Shown piece by piece: positions 6,609 through 14,811 of a stretch of DNA of 27,459 bases. Source of the stretch: an uncultured Oscillospiraceae bacterium (GTDB taxonomy: Bacteria; Bacillota; Clostridia; Oscillospirales; Oscillospiraceae). The stretch lies in contig CAQCFX010000003.1 of assembly GCA_948766235.1 (NCBI GenBank), forward strand, positions 1 to 27,459, given 5' to 3'. The first letter of the stretch is position 1. The number at the start of each line of letters is the position of its first letter. Below the pieces are notes generated by a model. That model ran no database searches. It was not told where the DNA came from and saw nothing but the letters and a program-made list of their open reading frames with translations. The position numbers and the translations under genes were made by a program.

Positions 6609-8735
6609 ATGAAAGTCATTAAGAGAGACGATTCCATCGTGGAATTCGACCGCGCCAAAATTGTAGCCGCTATTCAGAAGGCAAACATGGCGGTGGACGA
6701 GCACTACCGCATCGACGAGGGGTCGATTGATATGATTGCCGACGCGGTGGCCGAAACCCGCGGCCGCAAGCGCCTGCTGGTGGAGGATATTCAGGACATG
6801 GTGGAGACCAAGCTGATGGCCGCGGGCAAGTACGAGCTGGCCAAGGCGTACATCATCTACCGCTACACCCGGGCCCTGGTGCGCAAGGCCAATACCACCG
6901 ATGAGTCCATTCTGGCGCTGATTCGCAACGACAACAAGGAGCTGGCGGAGGAGAACGCCAACAAGAATACCGCCATCGCCTCCACCCAGCGGGACTACAT
7001 CGCCGGCGAGGTGAGCCGGGACCTGACGCGGCGCATTCTGCTCCCCGAGCATATCTCCAAGGCCCATGACGAGGGCGTGATCCACTTCCACGACGCGGAC
7101 TATTTTGTTCAGCACATTTTCAACTGCTGCCTTGTCAACATCGGCGATATGCTGGACAACGGCACTATGATTAACGGCAAGCTGATTGAGTCCCCCAAGA
7201 GCTTCCAGGTGGCGTGCACCGTGGTGACCCAGATTATCTCCTGCGTGGCCTCCAACCAGTACGGCGGACAGTCCGTGGAGGTGAGCCACCTGGGCAAATA
7301 CCTGCGCATGACCTATGAGAAGTACATCCGCAAGACGCGGGAGACCGCCCCGGAGCTTCCCGAGGAGACGGTGGAAAAGCTGGCCCGGGCCAGAACCCGG
7401 GACGAGCTGAAAAGCGGCGTGCAGACCATCCAGTATCAGATTAACACCCTGATGACCACCAACGGCCAGTCTCCCTTTGTGACCCTGTTCCTGGTGCTCC
7501 GGGAGGGGGACCCCTACATGGAGGAAAACGCCGCCATCATCCAGGAGATTTTGTCCCAGCGGCTGGAGGGCATTAAAAACGAGAAGGGCGTGTACATCAC
7601 CCCCGCCTTCCCCAAGCTGGTGTATGTGCTGGACGAGTGCAATAACCTCACCGGCGGCAAGTACGACTACCTCACCGAGCTGGCCGTCAAGTGCTCCGCC
7701 AAGCGGATGTACCCCGACTATATCTCCGCCAAGAAGATGCGGGAGCACTACGAGGGCAATGTGTTCTCGCCCATGGGCTGCCGGTCCTTCCTGGCCCCCT
7801 GGAAGGACGAAAACGGGAACTATAAGTTCGAGGGCCGGTTCAATCAGGGCGTGGTGTCCCTGAACCTGCCCCAGATCGGCATCCTATCCGGGCAGGACGA
7901 GGACAAGTTCTGGAAGCTGCTGGAGGAGCGGCTGGAGCTGTGCTTCGAGGCCCTCATGTGCCGCCATAACGCCTTGAAGGGCATCCGCTCCGACGTGTCT
8001 CCCATCCACTGGCAGTACGGGGCGGTAGCCAGGCTGGACAAGGGAGAGACCATCGACAAGCTGCTGTACGGCGGCTACTCCTCCATCTCCCTGGGCTACA
8101 TCGGGTTGTACGAGGTCACGAAACTGGTAAAGGGCTGCTCTCAAACCGAGCCGGAGGGGGAGGATTTCGCCCTGCGCCTGATGAACCACCTGCGCGCCAC
8201 CACCGATCGGTGGAAGAAGGAGACCAACATCGGCTTCGCTTTGTACGGCACTCCGGCGGAGAGCCTGTGCTACCGCTTCGCCCGGATTGACAAGGAGCGC
8301 TTCGGCACCATCCCCGATGTGACGGACAAGGGCTACTATACCAACAGCTACCACGTGGACGTGCGGGAGGACATCGACGCCTTCGCCAAGTTCACCTTCG
8401 AGAGCCAGTTCCAGAAAATCTCCAGCGGCGGCTGCATCTCCTACGTGGAGATTCCCAATATGCGCCACAACCTGGAGGCTTTGCGCGACGTGGTGCGCTT
8501 TATCTACGACAACATTCAGTACGCCGAGTTCAACACCAAGAGCGACTACTGCCAGGTGTGCGGCTACGACGGGGAGATTATCGTCAATGACGATAACGAG
8601 TGGGAGTGCCCCATGTGTCACAACAAGGACCATGCCCAGATGAACGTCACCCGGCGTACCTGCGGCTATTTAGGCGAGAACTTCTGGAACGAGGGAAAAA
8701 CCAAGGAGATTGCGTCCCGCGTTCTGCATCTCTAA
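6609..8735 (+). CDS. nrdD: Anaerobic (class III) ribonucleoside-triphosphate reductase
   Basis: This oxygen-sensitive glycyl-radical enzyme reduces ribonucleoside triphosphates to deoxynucleotides for DNA synthesis. The 708-residue product has full family length. An ATP-cone allosteric domain (KRDDSIVEFDRAKIVAAIQKA) opens it, the catalytic barrel follows, and the C-terminus has the zinc site Cys648/Cys651/Cys667/Cys670 and the radical loop RTCGYLG with Gly686 as the predicted radical residue. The ATG follows AGAAGGGA with suitable spacing. It heads a unit with its activase nrdG and dut, separated from nrdG by a hairpin that may lower activase expression relative to the reductase. Candidate NrdR boxes overlap its promoter. 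Confidence 0.97.
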   Translation: MKVIKRDDSIVEFDRAKIVAAIQKANMAVDEHYRIDEGSIDMIADAVAETRGRKRLLVEDIQDMVETKLMAAGKYELAKAYIIYRYTRALVRKANTTDESILALIRNDNKELAEENANKNTAIASTQRDYIAGEVSRDLTRRILLPEHISKAHDEGVIHFHDADYFVQHIFNCCLVNIGDMLDNGTMINGKLIESPKSFQVACTVVTQIISCVASNQYGGQSVEVSHLGKYLRMTYEKYIRKTRETAPELPEETVEKLARARTRDELKSGVQTIQYQINTLMTTNGQSPFVTLFLVLREGDPYMEENAAIIQEILSQRLEGIKNEKGVYITPAFPKLVYVLDECNNLTGGKYDYLTELAVKCSAKRMYPDYISAKKMREHYEGNVFSPMGCRSFLAPWKDENGNYKFEGRFNQGVVSLNLPQIGILSGQDEDKFWKLLEERLELCFEALMCRHNALKGIRSDVSPIHWQYGAVARLDKGETIDKLLYGGYSSISLGYIGLYEVTKLVKGCSQTEPEGEDFALRLMNHLRATTDRWKKETNIGFALYGTPAESLCYRFARIDKERFGTIPDVTDKGYYTNSYHVDVREDIDAFAKFTFESQFQKISSGGCISYVEIPNMRHNLEALRDVVRFIYDNIQYAEFNTKSDYCQVCGYDGEIIVNDDNEWECPMCHNKDHAQMNVTRRTCGYLGENFWNEGKTKEIASRVLHL

Positions 8736-8745
8736 AAACAAACGT

Positions 8746-8775
8746 AAACGGGGCGGTCGCTCAGCCGCCCCGTTT
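8746..8775 (+). terminator. Hairpin between nrdD and nrdG (partial terminator)
   Basis: AAACGGGGCGG (8746-8756) pairs with CCGCCCCGTTT (8765-8775) across an eight-base loop. The only T run is the three T bases of the stem end, so some readthrough into nrdG is expected; it may set the nrdD:nrdG ratio. Confidence 0.7.
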
Positions 8776-8844
8776 CACATCCCAGGCCGAACGGCCCGCC
8801 GCTGAGGCGCAGTCCTTAGGGCGTTCCCTCCAAAGGAGGAACCT

Positions 8845-9399
8845 ATGAATTACGCAACCATCAAATGGGCCGACGTGGCCAACGGCCCCGGCGTGCGGGT
8901 GTCCCTGTTCGTGTCGGGGTGCACCCACCGCTGCCCAGGCTGCTTTAACCAGGAGGCCTGGGATTTTCACTACGGCCAGCCCTTCACCGGGGCAGAGGAG
9001 GAGCAAATCATCGCCGCCCTGGCCCCCGGCCACATCAAGGGCCTGTCCCTCTTAGGGGGCGAGCCCTTTGAGCCGGACAACCAGCGGGCCCTGCTGCCCC
9101 TGCTGCGGCGGGTGAAGGAGCTGTTTCCGGCGAAGGATATTTGGTGCTATTCCGGCTACACCCTGGACGGAGAGCTGTGGCGGCCCAGCCGGGCCCGGTG
9201 CGAGAGCACGGACGAGATGATCAGCCTGATTGATATCCTGGTGGACGGTCCCTTTGTGGAGGAAAAAAAGGACTTGAACCTGCGCTTTCGCGGCTCCAGC
9301 AACCAGCGGATTTTGAACGTTCCCGCCAGCGTGAAGGCCGGCGCTCCCGTGCTCTGGGACGGGGACATGACCATCCAGCCCATTACTTTTTACAGATAG
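8845..9399 (+). CDS. nrdG: Anaerobic ribonucleotide reductase activating protein (radical SAM)
   Basis: NrdG uses a [4Fe-4S] cluster and S-adenosylmethionine to place the glycyl radical on NrdD. The 184-residue product has the CxxxCxxC cluster motif at Cys26, Cys30 and Cys33 (SGCTHRCPGCFN), the GGEPF motif typical of activases (SLLGGEPFEP), and the GPFVEE segment seen in NrdG. An AAAGGAGG ribosome binding site lies six bases before the ATG. It follows nrdD in the same direction after a hairpin, and its stop codon lies eight bases before dut, consistent with one deoxynucleotide supply unit. Confidence 0.95.
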   Translation: MNYATIKWADVANGPGVRVSLFVSGCTHRCPGCFNQEAWDFHYGQPFTGAEEEQIIAALAPGHIKGLSLLGGEPFEPDNQRALLPLLRRVKELFPAKDIWCYSGYTLDGELWRPSRARCESTDEMISLIDILVDGPFVEEKKDLNLRFRGSSNQRILNVPASVKAGAPVLWDGDMTIQPITFYR

Positions 9400-9407
9400 G
9401 GGTTTTT

Positions 9408-9854
9408 ATGATGATTGCACCTGTTTCCGTAAAACGCTTGGACCCTCGGGCCAAGCTGCCCGCCTACGGCTCCGCTGACGCCGCCGGGGCCGACCTGTAC
9501 GTCCTCACTGACGGCCCGGTGGCCATCGCCCCCGGGGAGACAGCGCTGTTCCACACCGGTCTGGCCGTGGCCGTACCCCAGGGGTATGTGGGACTGGTGT
9601 GCGCCCGCTCCGGGCTGTCCTGCAAGCGGGGGCTGGCCCCCGCCAACAAGGTGGGCGTGATTGATGCGGACTACCGGGGGGAAATCATGATTTTCTTGCA
9701 CAACCACAGCGGCGAGTCCCAGGTGGTGGAAGACGGCGACCGGGTGGCCCAGCTGATGATTGTACCCTACCTTACCGCCCAATTTATCCCGGCGGAGGAG
9801 CTGGACGACACCGGCCGGGGCGCGGGCGGCTTCGGCTCAACGGGAAGCAGATAA
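9408..9854 (+). CDS. dut: dUTP diphosphatase (trimeric dUTPase)
   Basis: dUTPase hydrolyses dUTP to dUMP and pyrophosphate, keeping uracil out of DNA and feeding thymidylate synthesis. All five family motifs are visible in the 148-residue product: AGADL (26-30), ARSGL (66-70), GVIDADYRGEI (83-93), EDGDRVAQLMI (108-118) and the C-terminal P-loop-like GRGAGGFGSTG (136-146). Two consecutive ATG codons follow nrdG; AGGGG at 9398-9402, inside the nrdG stop region, gives better spacing for the second ATG at 9411, so the true start may be one codon later. Translational coupling to nrdG is likely. Confidence 0.95.
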   Translation: MMIAPVSVKRLDPRAKLPAYGSADAAGADLYVLTDGPVAIAPGETALFHTGLAVAVPQGYVGLVCARSGLSCKRGLAPANKVGVIDADYRGEIMIFLHNHSGESQVVEDGDRVAQLMIVPYLTAQFIPAEELDDTGRGAGGFGSTGSR

Positions 9855-9861
9855 ACGCGGC

Positions 9862-9889
9862 GCGGACCTGTCCTTGACGGCAGGTCCGC
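9862..9889 (+). terminator. Hairpin terminator after dut
   Basis: GCGGACCTG (9862-9870) and CAGGTCCGC (9881-9889) form a perfect 9-bp stem with a 10-base loop, followed by TGTCTGTT, a broken T-rich stretch. The loop contains the -35 of the next promoter. Confidence 0.7.
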
Positions 9890-9902
9890 TGTCTGTTAAA
9901 AT
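9874..9902 (+). promoter_or_regulatory. Promoter of the glycosyltransferase gene, nested in the dut terminator
   Basis: TTGACG (9874-9879), in the loop of the preceding hairpin, and TAAAAT (9897-9902) have a 17-base spacer. Transcription would start about 40 bases before the gene. Confidence 0.65.
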
Positions 9903-9948
9903 AGCATAAATTGTAAGGCCCCGGCCGGGGCCGCAAGGAGGTCGCCCT

Positions 9949-10920
9949 ATGCCCGGAAACACCCTGTATATTGTGGTGCCCTGCTATAACGAGGAGGAGG
10001 TCCTGCCCGAGACCGCCCGCCGCCTGGGGGACAAGCTGCGCGCGCTGATGGCGGCGGGGAAGGTGAGCCCCCGCAGCCGGGTTCTCTTTGTGAACGACGG
10101 CTCTAAGGACAAGACCTGGGAGCTGATTGAGGGGCTTCACCGGGACAGCCACCTGCTGTGCGGCGTGAACCTGTCCCGGAACCGGGGACATCAGAACGCC
10201 CTGCTGGCGGGACTGATGACTGCCCGGGACAAAGCGGACATGGCCGTGTCCATGGATGCCGACCTCCAGGATGATGTGGACGCCATCGACGCCATGGTGG
10301 ACAAGTACCTGGACGGGGTGGATATCGTATATGGGGTGCGTTCCTCCCGAAAGACGGACACCTTTTTCAAGCGCACCACCGCCGAGGCGTTCTACCGGCT
10401 GATGGAGCTGCTGGGGGCGGAGACGGTGTTTAACCACGCGGACTTTCGCCTGATGTCCCGTCGGGCGCTGGACGGACTGAGCCAGTTTACCGAGGTGAAC
10501 CTGTTTCTGCGGGGCATTGTGCCCATGATTGGCTACCGCACCGACACGGTGGAGTATCAAAGGGGGGAGCGCTTCGCGGGGGAGAGCAAGTACCCGCTGA
10601 AAAAGATGGTGGCCTTTGCCCTGGAGGGGGTCACGTCCCTGTCTGTGAAGCCGCTGCGGATGATTACCGCCCTGGGCTTTTTGGTGTTTCTGGCCTCCCT
10701 GGTGATGATTGCTTATAATGTGGCGCGCTGGGCCACGGGGAACACGGTCACCGGCTGGGCCAGTCTGGCCTGCTCTGTGTGGCTCATCGGGGGGCTGATT
10801 CTGCTGGCCCTGGGGGTGATTGGCGAATATCTGGGCAAGCTCTATCTGGAGAGCAAGGACCGTCCGCGCTTCCTCATCCAGCAGGTGCTGGACGGGGAGG
10901 AGGAGTCGGACAAGCGGTGA
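9949..10920 (+). CDS. GT2 glycosyltransferase, GtrB/DPM1-like, with two C-terminal membrane helices
   Basis: The 323-residue product is a family 2 glycosyltransferase: it opens with YIVVPCYNEEEVLPETA, has the nucleotide-sugar site FVNDGSKD and the metal-binding DADLQDD. Two membrane helices follow at about 238-259 and 270-293, then the short cytoplasmic tail with EYLGKLYLESKDRPRFLI. This layout matches polyprenyl-phosphate glycosyltransferases (GtrB, DPM1-like, YkcC) that move glucose or another sugar onto a lipid carrier for cell-surface glycosylation. The RBS is AAGGAGG, seven bases or so from the ATG. No flippase or acceptor glycosyltransferase is adjacent, so the final glycan is not known. 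Confidence 0.9.
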   Translation: MPGNTLYIVVPCYNEEEVLPETARRLGDKLRALMAAGKVSPRSRVLFVNDGSKDKTWELIEGLHRDSHLLCGVNLSRNRGHQNALLAGLMTARDKADMAVSMDADLQDDVDAIDAMVDKYLDGVDIVYGVRSSRKTDTFFKRTTAEAFYRLMELLGAETVFNHADFRLMSRRALDGLSQFTEVNLFLRGIVPMIGYRTDTVEYQRGERFAGESKYPLKKMVAFALEGVTSLSVKPLRMITALGFLVFLASLVMIAYNVARWATGNTVTGWASLACSVWLIGGLILLALGVIGEYLGKLYLESKDRPRFLIQQVLDGEEESDKR

Positions 10921-10977
10921 TTTGCGCGAAAAATTTTGACAAAGTATTAAACCTTTCTAAACAATGTGGAAAGCCTC

Positions 10978-11006
10978 TTGCATTTTTTTCCGGGAACGAA
11001 TAAAAT
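10978..11006 (+). promoter_or_regulatory. Candidate promoter for the small coiled-coil protein
   Basis: TAAAAT (11001-11006) with a weak -35 TTGCAT (10978-10983) at 17 bases. A better -35 (TTGACA, 10936-10941) lies upstream but lacks a good -10, so the exact promoter is uncertain. A GC-rich hairpin (arms 11024-11031 and 11038-11045) follows in the leader. Confidence 0.4.
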
Positions 11007-11083
11007 AGCATCAGTGGAAATCAGGCGGCGCCGGGCAGCGCCGCCGGGCGGCGGCCCACACATTTTGAACAGGAGGAATTCCC

Positions 11084-11563
11084 ATGAGTATTGATTTTGA
11101 GAGCCTGAAGGACAAAGCTGTGGTCATCGCCCAGTCTGGTGTGACAAAGGCGAAGGAGCTGACCGATACCGGCATCGCCAAGGCCCGGGAGCTGGCCGAC
11201 ACCGGCGCGGCCAAGGCCAAGGAGCTGTCCGAGATTGGCAAGCTGAAGGTGCAGAACTCCACCGAGCAGGAGGCCATCCGCAAGGCCTATTCCGAGCTGG
11301 GCAAGCTGTACTACGCCGAGCGGGGCTCCGCTCCCGAGGCGGCGTATACCGACCTGTGCCAGCGCATCACCGACGCCCTGGCCCGCATCTCCTATAACAA
11401 CGAGCGCATCGCCGATATCAAAGCGGCGGGCCAGATTGACGATGAGGAGGTTGACGCCGAGGGAGAGGCTGAGGCGGAGGAGCCCTGCTGCTGCCAGCCG
11501 GAGGAGCCCTGCTGCTGTGAGCCGCAGGAACCCGCCGCGGAGGATGATAAGCCCCAGGAGTGA
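11084..11563 (+). CDS. Small helical repeat protein with a cysteine-rich acidic tail, unknown function
   Basis: No characterised family is recognised. The first 50 residues of this 159-residue protein consist of imperfect 11-residue repeats (AKELTDTGI / AKARELADTGA / AKAKELSEIGK), typical of amphipathic or coiled-coil helices as in LEA- or apolipoprotein-like proteins. A helical middle region (EQEAIRKAYSELGKLYYAERG) resembles small clostridial proteins often found near zinc-ribbon proteins. The acidic tail has two CCC clusters, EEPCCCQP and EEPCCCEP, suggesting a metal site or redox-active cysteines. No signal peptide or membrane helix is visible. AGGAGG at 11071-11076 precedes the ATG by seven bases. 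A strong terminator follows. Confidence 0.82.
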   Translation: MSIDFESLKDKAVVIAQSGVTKAKELTDTGIAKARELADTGAAKAKELSEIGKLKVQNSTEQEAIRKAYSELGKLYYAERGSAPEAAYTDLCQRITDALARISYNNERIADIKAAGQIDDEEVDAEGEAEAEEPCCCQPEEPCCCEPQEPAAEDDKPQE

Positions 11564-11585
11564 GCCGGGGCAGAAATGGAACGAA

Positions 11586-11601
11586 CGTTTCATGTGAAAC
11601 A
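11586..11601. other. parS-like palindrome
   Basis: CGTTTCATGTGAAACA agrees with the ParB/Spo0J site TGTTTCACGTGAAACA at 14 of 16 positions, differing at the first base and at one central base. It lies between two convergent genes. It overlaps a GAACGAACGTTT sequence (11579-11590) identical to the LexA-type core at dinB. Binding is unproven. Confidence 0.35.
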
Positions 11602-11604
11602 AGG

Positions 11605-11636
11605 AAGGAGCCGCCCCGGTGGGGCGGCTCCTTTTT
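11605..11636. terminator. Intrinsic terminator between convergent genes
   Basis: GGAGCCGCCCC (11607-11617) pairs with GGGGCGGCTCC (11621-11631), three-base loop, followed by TTTTT on the plus strand. It ends the small coiled-coil gene and may also stop transcription of the DUF815 gene arriving from the right, though the T run on that side is poorer. Confidence 0.88.
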
Positions 11637-11639
11637 CCG

Positions 11640-12833
11640 TTACAAAGATAGGATGAATTGCAGGGCTGTCCGGGGGGTTTGGGCCCCGTGGAACCGCTCC
11701 CAGGCCACCGCCCGGCGGTGGAGCTCCTCCTGGGGGAGGCTGACGCCGTGGCGCTGGGCCAGCATATCCACCAGGGCCAGAAATTCCGGCTTGGTCAGCC
11801 CCTGGAACAGCACCCGCAGGCCGAAGCGGTCGGCCAGGGAGGTCTTTTCCCGGATGGTCTCGGAGCGGTCCATTTCGTCCCCCGCCCGTTCCGAGATGGT
11901 CTGGCGCACCAAATGGCGGCGGTTGGAGGTGGCGTACACCGCCACGTTTTGGGGCCGGCGCTCCACGCCGCCCTCTAAAATGGTTTTGAGGATGGAATAT
12001 GTAGGGTCGTCCCGGTCGAAGGTGAGGTCGTCGATGAACACGATAAACTTCTGCCGCCGACCGTCCAGCGTGCGGATGAGGGCGGGAAGTCCGCCCAGAT
12101 TCTCCTTGTCCGCCTCAATGATGCGCAGCTCCTCCATGCCCGGCAGGGTGAGCAGGTTTTTCACCGTAGCCGACTTGCCCGTGCCGCTCTCGCCGTAGAG
12201 CAGGACGTTATTCACCGGCCGTCCATCTATCAGGGCGCGGGTATTGCGCTCCACCTCGGCGCGCTGCTCGTCGTAACCCAGCAGGGCGTCGGAGGGGGGA
12301 CAGTCGGGGTGAGAAACCGGGATGAGCGCTCCGCGGTCCCACACGAAGGCCTGGTACCGGGCAAATTTTCCCGCGCCCTGTGTGCGGTAGGCCTGGGTGA
12401 GGGCGTCGAAGGAAAAGGGGACGCCCCGCTGCCACCGGGGCAGGGAGGTGAGCACCCCCTGATAGTCGCTGTCCAGCAGCCGCCCCAGGTGGGCCAGCCA
12501 CCGGTCGCAGTCCACGCTGGCCAGCAGCTCAAAGGCGGAGATGTCCAGCCGCGCGGCCTGTTCCAGGGCGGGGTCTCGGTTTTCCCGCTCCACCAGAAGG
12601 GGATAGGGGCTTTCTGACCAGCGAAGGGCATCCCCCAGCCAGCTGCCAAGGCCCGCGTACCCCTCCAGCCGGAGCTGGTAAAACAGGTCGGTATACGCCT
12701 CCAGTCCGCCCAGGCCGTCTCCGTGGACGGTGCGGGTGACCAGGCGCAGAGCGCAGTCCATCACCGGCAGGGGGAGAATATCTTTATAGGTTGTCACGCC
12801 CTGGAGAGCGGCCAGCATGGTTTTGATGTTCAT
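11640..12833 (-). CDS. DUF815 family AAA-type ATPase
   Basis: The 397-residue protein matches the DUF815 ATPase family: Walker A GESGTGKS at residues 214-221, Walker B FIVFIDDL at 263-270, an asparagine sensor in VAVYATSNRRHLV, and the conserved basic stretch SLADRFGLRVLF. Its N-terminal 180 residues are helical and lack catalytic motifs. DUF815 proteins are bacterial AAA-type ATPases without a settled role. The ATG is preceded by an AGGTGAT-like RBS. It begins 24 bases after the fhs stop with no terminator between, so it should be co-transcribed with fhs and share control by the ZTP riboswitch. Confidence 0.88.
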   Translation of the reverse strand: MNIKTMLAALQGVTTYKDILPLPVMDCALRLVTRTVHGDGLGGLEAYTDLFYQLRLEGYAGLGSWLGDALRWSESPYPLLVERENRDPALEQAARLDISAFELLASVDCDRWLAHLGRLLDSDYQGVLTSLPRWQRGVPFSFDALTQAYRTQGAGKFARYQAFVWDRGALIPVSHPDCPPSDALLGYDEQRAEVERNTRALIDGRPVNNVLLYGESGTGKSATVKNLLTLPGMEELRIIEADKENLGGLPALIRTLDGRRQKFIVFIDDLTFDRDDPTYSILKTILEGGVERRPQNVAVYATSNRRHLVRQTISERAGDEMDRSETIREKTSLADRFGLRVLFQGLTKPEFLALVDMLAQRHGVSLPQEELHRRAVAWERFHGAQTPRTALQFILSL

Positions 12834-12857
12834 TGCGATATCACCTCAGGGAAAAGC

Positions 12858-14528
12858 TTAGAATAGACCGCTGATGACGCCGTTTTCGTCTACGTCAATC
12901 TGTTCCGCCGCCGGAGCTTTGGGCAGGCCGGGCATGGTCATGATGTCCCCGGTGAGGGCCACGATAAAGCCCGCGCCGGCGCAGACCTTCAAATTGCGCA
13001 CGGTGACGGTGAAGCCCTCCGGCGCGCCCAGCAGGGCAGGGTCGTCGGAGAAGGAGTACTGAGTCTTGGCCATGCACACGGGCAGGTCTCCGAAGCCCTG
13101 CTCCAAAAGCCGCTGATACTGTTTTTGGGCGTTGGGGGTGAGGACAGCCCGCTCCCCGTGATATACCCGGCCCACAATGGCGTTGAGCTTGTGTTGCAGA
13201 GAGGTGCCGTCCTCGTAGGCATAGGTGAACTGGTCCGCGCCCGGCTGCCGGCACAGGCGAACCACTTCCTCGGCCAGGGCAATGCCGCCCTCGCCGCCCT
13301 TGGCCCAGACCTCGCTGAGGGCGGCATTGACGCCCAGCTCTTTGCACTTGCGCTGCACCAGGTCAAGCTCCACTTTGGTGTCGGTGGGGAAGGCGTTGAC
13401 GGCCACCACGCAGGGGAGATGGTAGACGTTCTTGATGTTGTCCACATGGCGCAGAAGGTTGGGCAGGCCCTTTTCCAGCGCCTCCAAATCCTCCTTCCCC
13501 AGGTCGCCCCGGGCCGCGCCGCCGTGGTGCTTCAGGGCGCGGACAGTGGCCACGACGACCACGGCGCTGGGGGTCATTTCCGCGGCGCGGCACTTGATGT
13601 CCAGGAATTTTTCCGCGCCTAAATCCGCGCCGAAGCCGGCCTCGGTGACCACGTAGTCCGCCAGCTTCAGGGCGGTGTCGGTGGCGGCCACGGAGTTGCA
13701 GCCGTGGGCGATATTGGCGAAGGGTCCGCCGTGGACCAGGGCGGGGGTGTTCTCCAGGGTCTGCACCAGGTTGGGCTTGATGGCGTCCTTGAGCAGGGCG
13801 GCCATGGCCCCCTGGGCCTTCAAATCGGCGGCGGTGACGGGCTTGTCATCGTAGGTGTAGCCCACAATGATGCGGGAGAGCCGCTGCTTCAGGTCCTTCA
13901 GGTCTGTGGACAGGCACAGCACCGCCATAATCTCGCTGGCCACGGTGATGTCGAAGCCGTCCTCCCGGGGCACGCCCTGCATCCGGCCGCCCAGGCCGTC
14001 CACAATATTTCTCAGCTGGCGGTCGTTCATGTCCACGCAGCGTTTCCAGGTGATTTTCTTCACGTCGATGCCCAGCTCGTTGCCCTGCTGGATATGGTTA
14101 TCCAGCATAGCGGCCAGCAGGTTGTTGGCCGCGCCGATGGCGTGAAAATCCCCGGTGAAGTGGAGGTTGATGTCCTCCATGGGCACCACCTGGGCGTATC
14201 CGCCGCCGGCCGCGCCGCCCTTCACGCCGAACACGGGGCCCAGGGAGGGCTCCCGCAGGCACAGCATGACGTTTTTGTCCAGCCGCTTCAGCGCGTCGGC
14301 CAGGCCCACGCTGGTGGTGGTTTTTCCCTCCCCGGCGGGGGTGGGATTGATGGCGGTGACCAGAATCAGCTTGCCCTTTCGGGGCCTTTCCCGCAGGGGG
14401 CCGATGTCAATTTTGGCCTTCACCCGGCCGTAGTGCTCCAGCAGGCTCTCGTCAATGCCGGCGCTGGCGGCCACCTGGTCAATGGGAAGCATGGCTGCGC
14501 TTTGGGCGATCTCAATGTCGGTTTTCAT
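12858..14528 (-). CDS. fhs: Formate-tetrahydrofolate ligase
   Basis: This cytoplasmic enzyme joins formate to tetrahydrofolate using ATP, making 10-formyl-THF for purine synthesis and, in acetogenic anaerobes, for the methyl branch of the Wood-Ljungdahl pathway. The 556-residue product has full family length, the nucleotide-binding loop PTPAGEGKT at residues 62-70 and the signature [28 protein letters not shown] lies about seven bases before the ATG. The leader is a ZTP riboswitch with an intrinsic terminator, linking expression to the folate-dependent purine intermediate ZMP/ZTP that accumulates when 10-formyl-THF runs short. The DUF815 ATPase gene follows. Confidence 0.97.
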   Translation of the reverse strand: MKTDIEIAQSAAMLPIDQVAASAGIDESLLEHYGRVKAKIDIGPLRERPRKGKLILVTAINPTPAGEGKTTTSVGLADALKRLDKNVMLCLREPSLGPVFGVKGGAAGGGYAQVVPMEDINLHFTGDFHAIGAANNLLAAMLDNHIQQGNELGIDVKKITWKRCVDMNDRQLRNIVDGLGGRMQGVPREDGFDITVASEIMAVLCLSTDLKDLKQRLSRIIVGYTYDDKPVTAADLKAQGAMAALLKDAIKPNLVQTLENTPALVHGGPFANIAHGCNSVAATDTALKLADYVVTEAGFGADLGAEKFLDIKCRAAEMTPSAVVVVATVRALKHHGGAARGDLGKEDLEALEKGLPNLLRHVDNIKNVYHLPCVVAVNAFPTDTKVELDLVQRKCKELGVNAALSEVWAKGGEGGIALAEEVVRLCRQPGADQFTYAYEDGTSLQHKLNAIVGRVYHGERAVLTPNAQKQYQRLLEQGFGDLPVCMAKTQYSFSDDPALLGAPEGFTVTVRNLKVCAGAGFIVALTGDIMTMPGLPKAPAAEQIDVDENGVISGLF

Positions 14529-14560
14529 GGTGGATTCCTCCTTGATTGGGTGCGTCCAAA

Positions 14561-14596
14561 CGAGAAAGGGCGCACCGAGTTGGATTCAGTGCGCCC
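14561..14596 (-). terminator. Intrinsic terminator of the ZTP riboswitch (expression platform)
   Basis: On the minus strand GGGCGCAC (14589-14596) pairs with GTGCGCCC (14568-14575), followed by TTTCTCGTTT. The 5' arm uses the last bases of the aptamer (CUGGGC), so ligand-stabilised aptamer and terminator exclude each other. Confidence 0.85.
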
Positions 14597-14669
14597 AGAC
14601 GGTCGGCATACAGACGCGGAAAGCGCCGCTGTACTCCACGTGGTACTCCACTTCCGTCAGTTATACAGC
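14593..14669 (-). ncRNA. ZTP riboswitch (pfl RNA motif) controlling fhs
   Basis: The minus-strand leader folds as the pfl motif. Stem P1 pairs GCUGUA (14664-14669) with UACAGC (14628-14633), enclosing the conserved UAACUGACGG and the P2 hairpin GUGG-AGUA-CCAC. A linker follows, then the hallmark 3' element GCCGACCGUCUGGGC (14593-14607). This class binds ZMP/ZTP, signals of low 10-formyl-THF, and often precedes fhs. Because the terminator 5' arm lies inside the 3' element, ligand binding should prevent termination and switch the gene on. Confidence 0.92.
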
Positions 14670-14677
14670 AAAAACAG

Positions 14678-14705
14678 TTTATCACGTTTGCCCCGGCTGC
14701 GTCAA
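14678..14705 (-). promoter_or_regulatory. Promoter of the fhs-DUF815 unit
   Basis: On the minus strand TTGACG (14700-14705) and GATAAA (14678-14683) with a 16-base spacer (or TAAACT at 18). Transcription would begin just upstream of riboswitch stem P1. Confidence 0.6.
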
Positions 14706-14811
14706 GGGCTATACGCTCTGTATACGCCAGAAAACTATCTTTTTTGACAGAGCGGAAAATGGTGGATTTGCAAGGGGTTTCCGAAAGGGGAATGGGGCGG
14801 AATCGGTTTCC

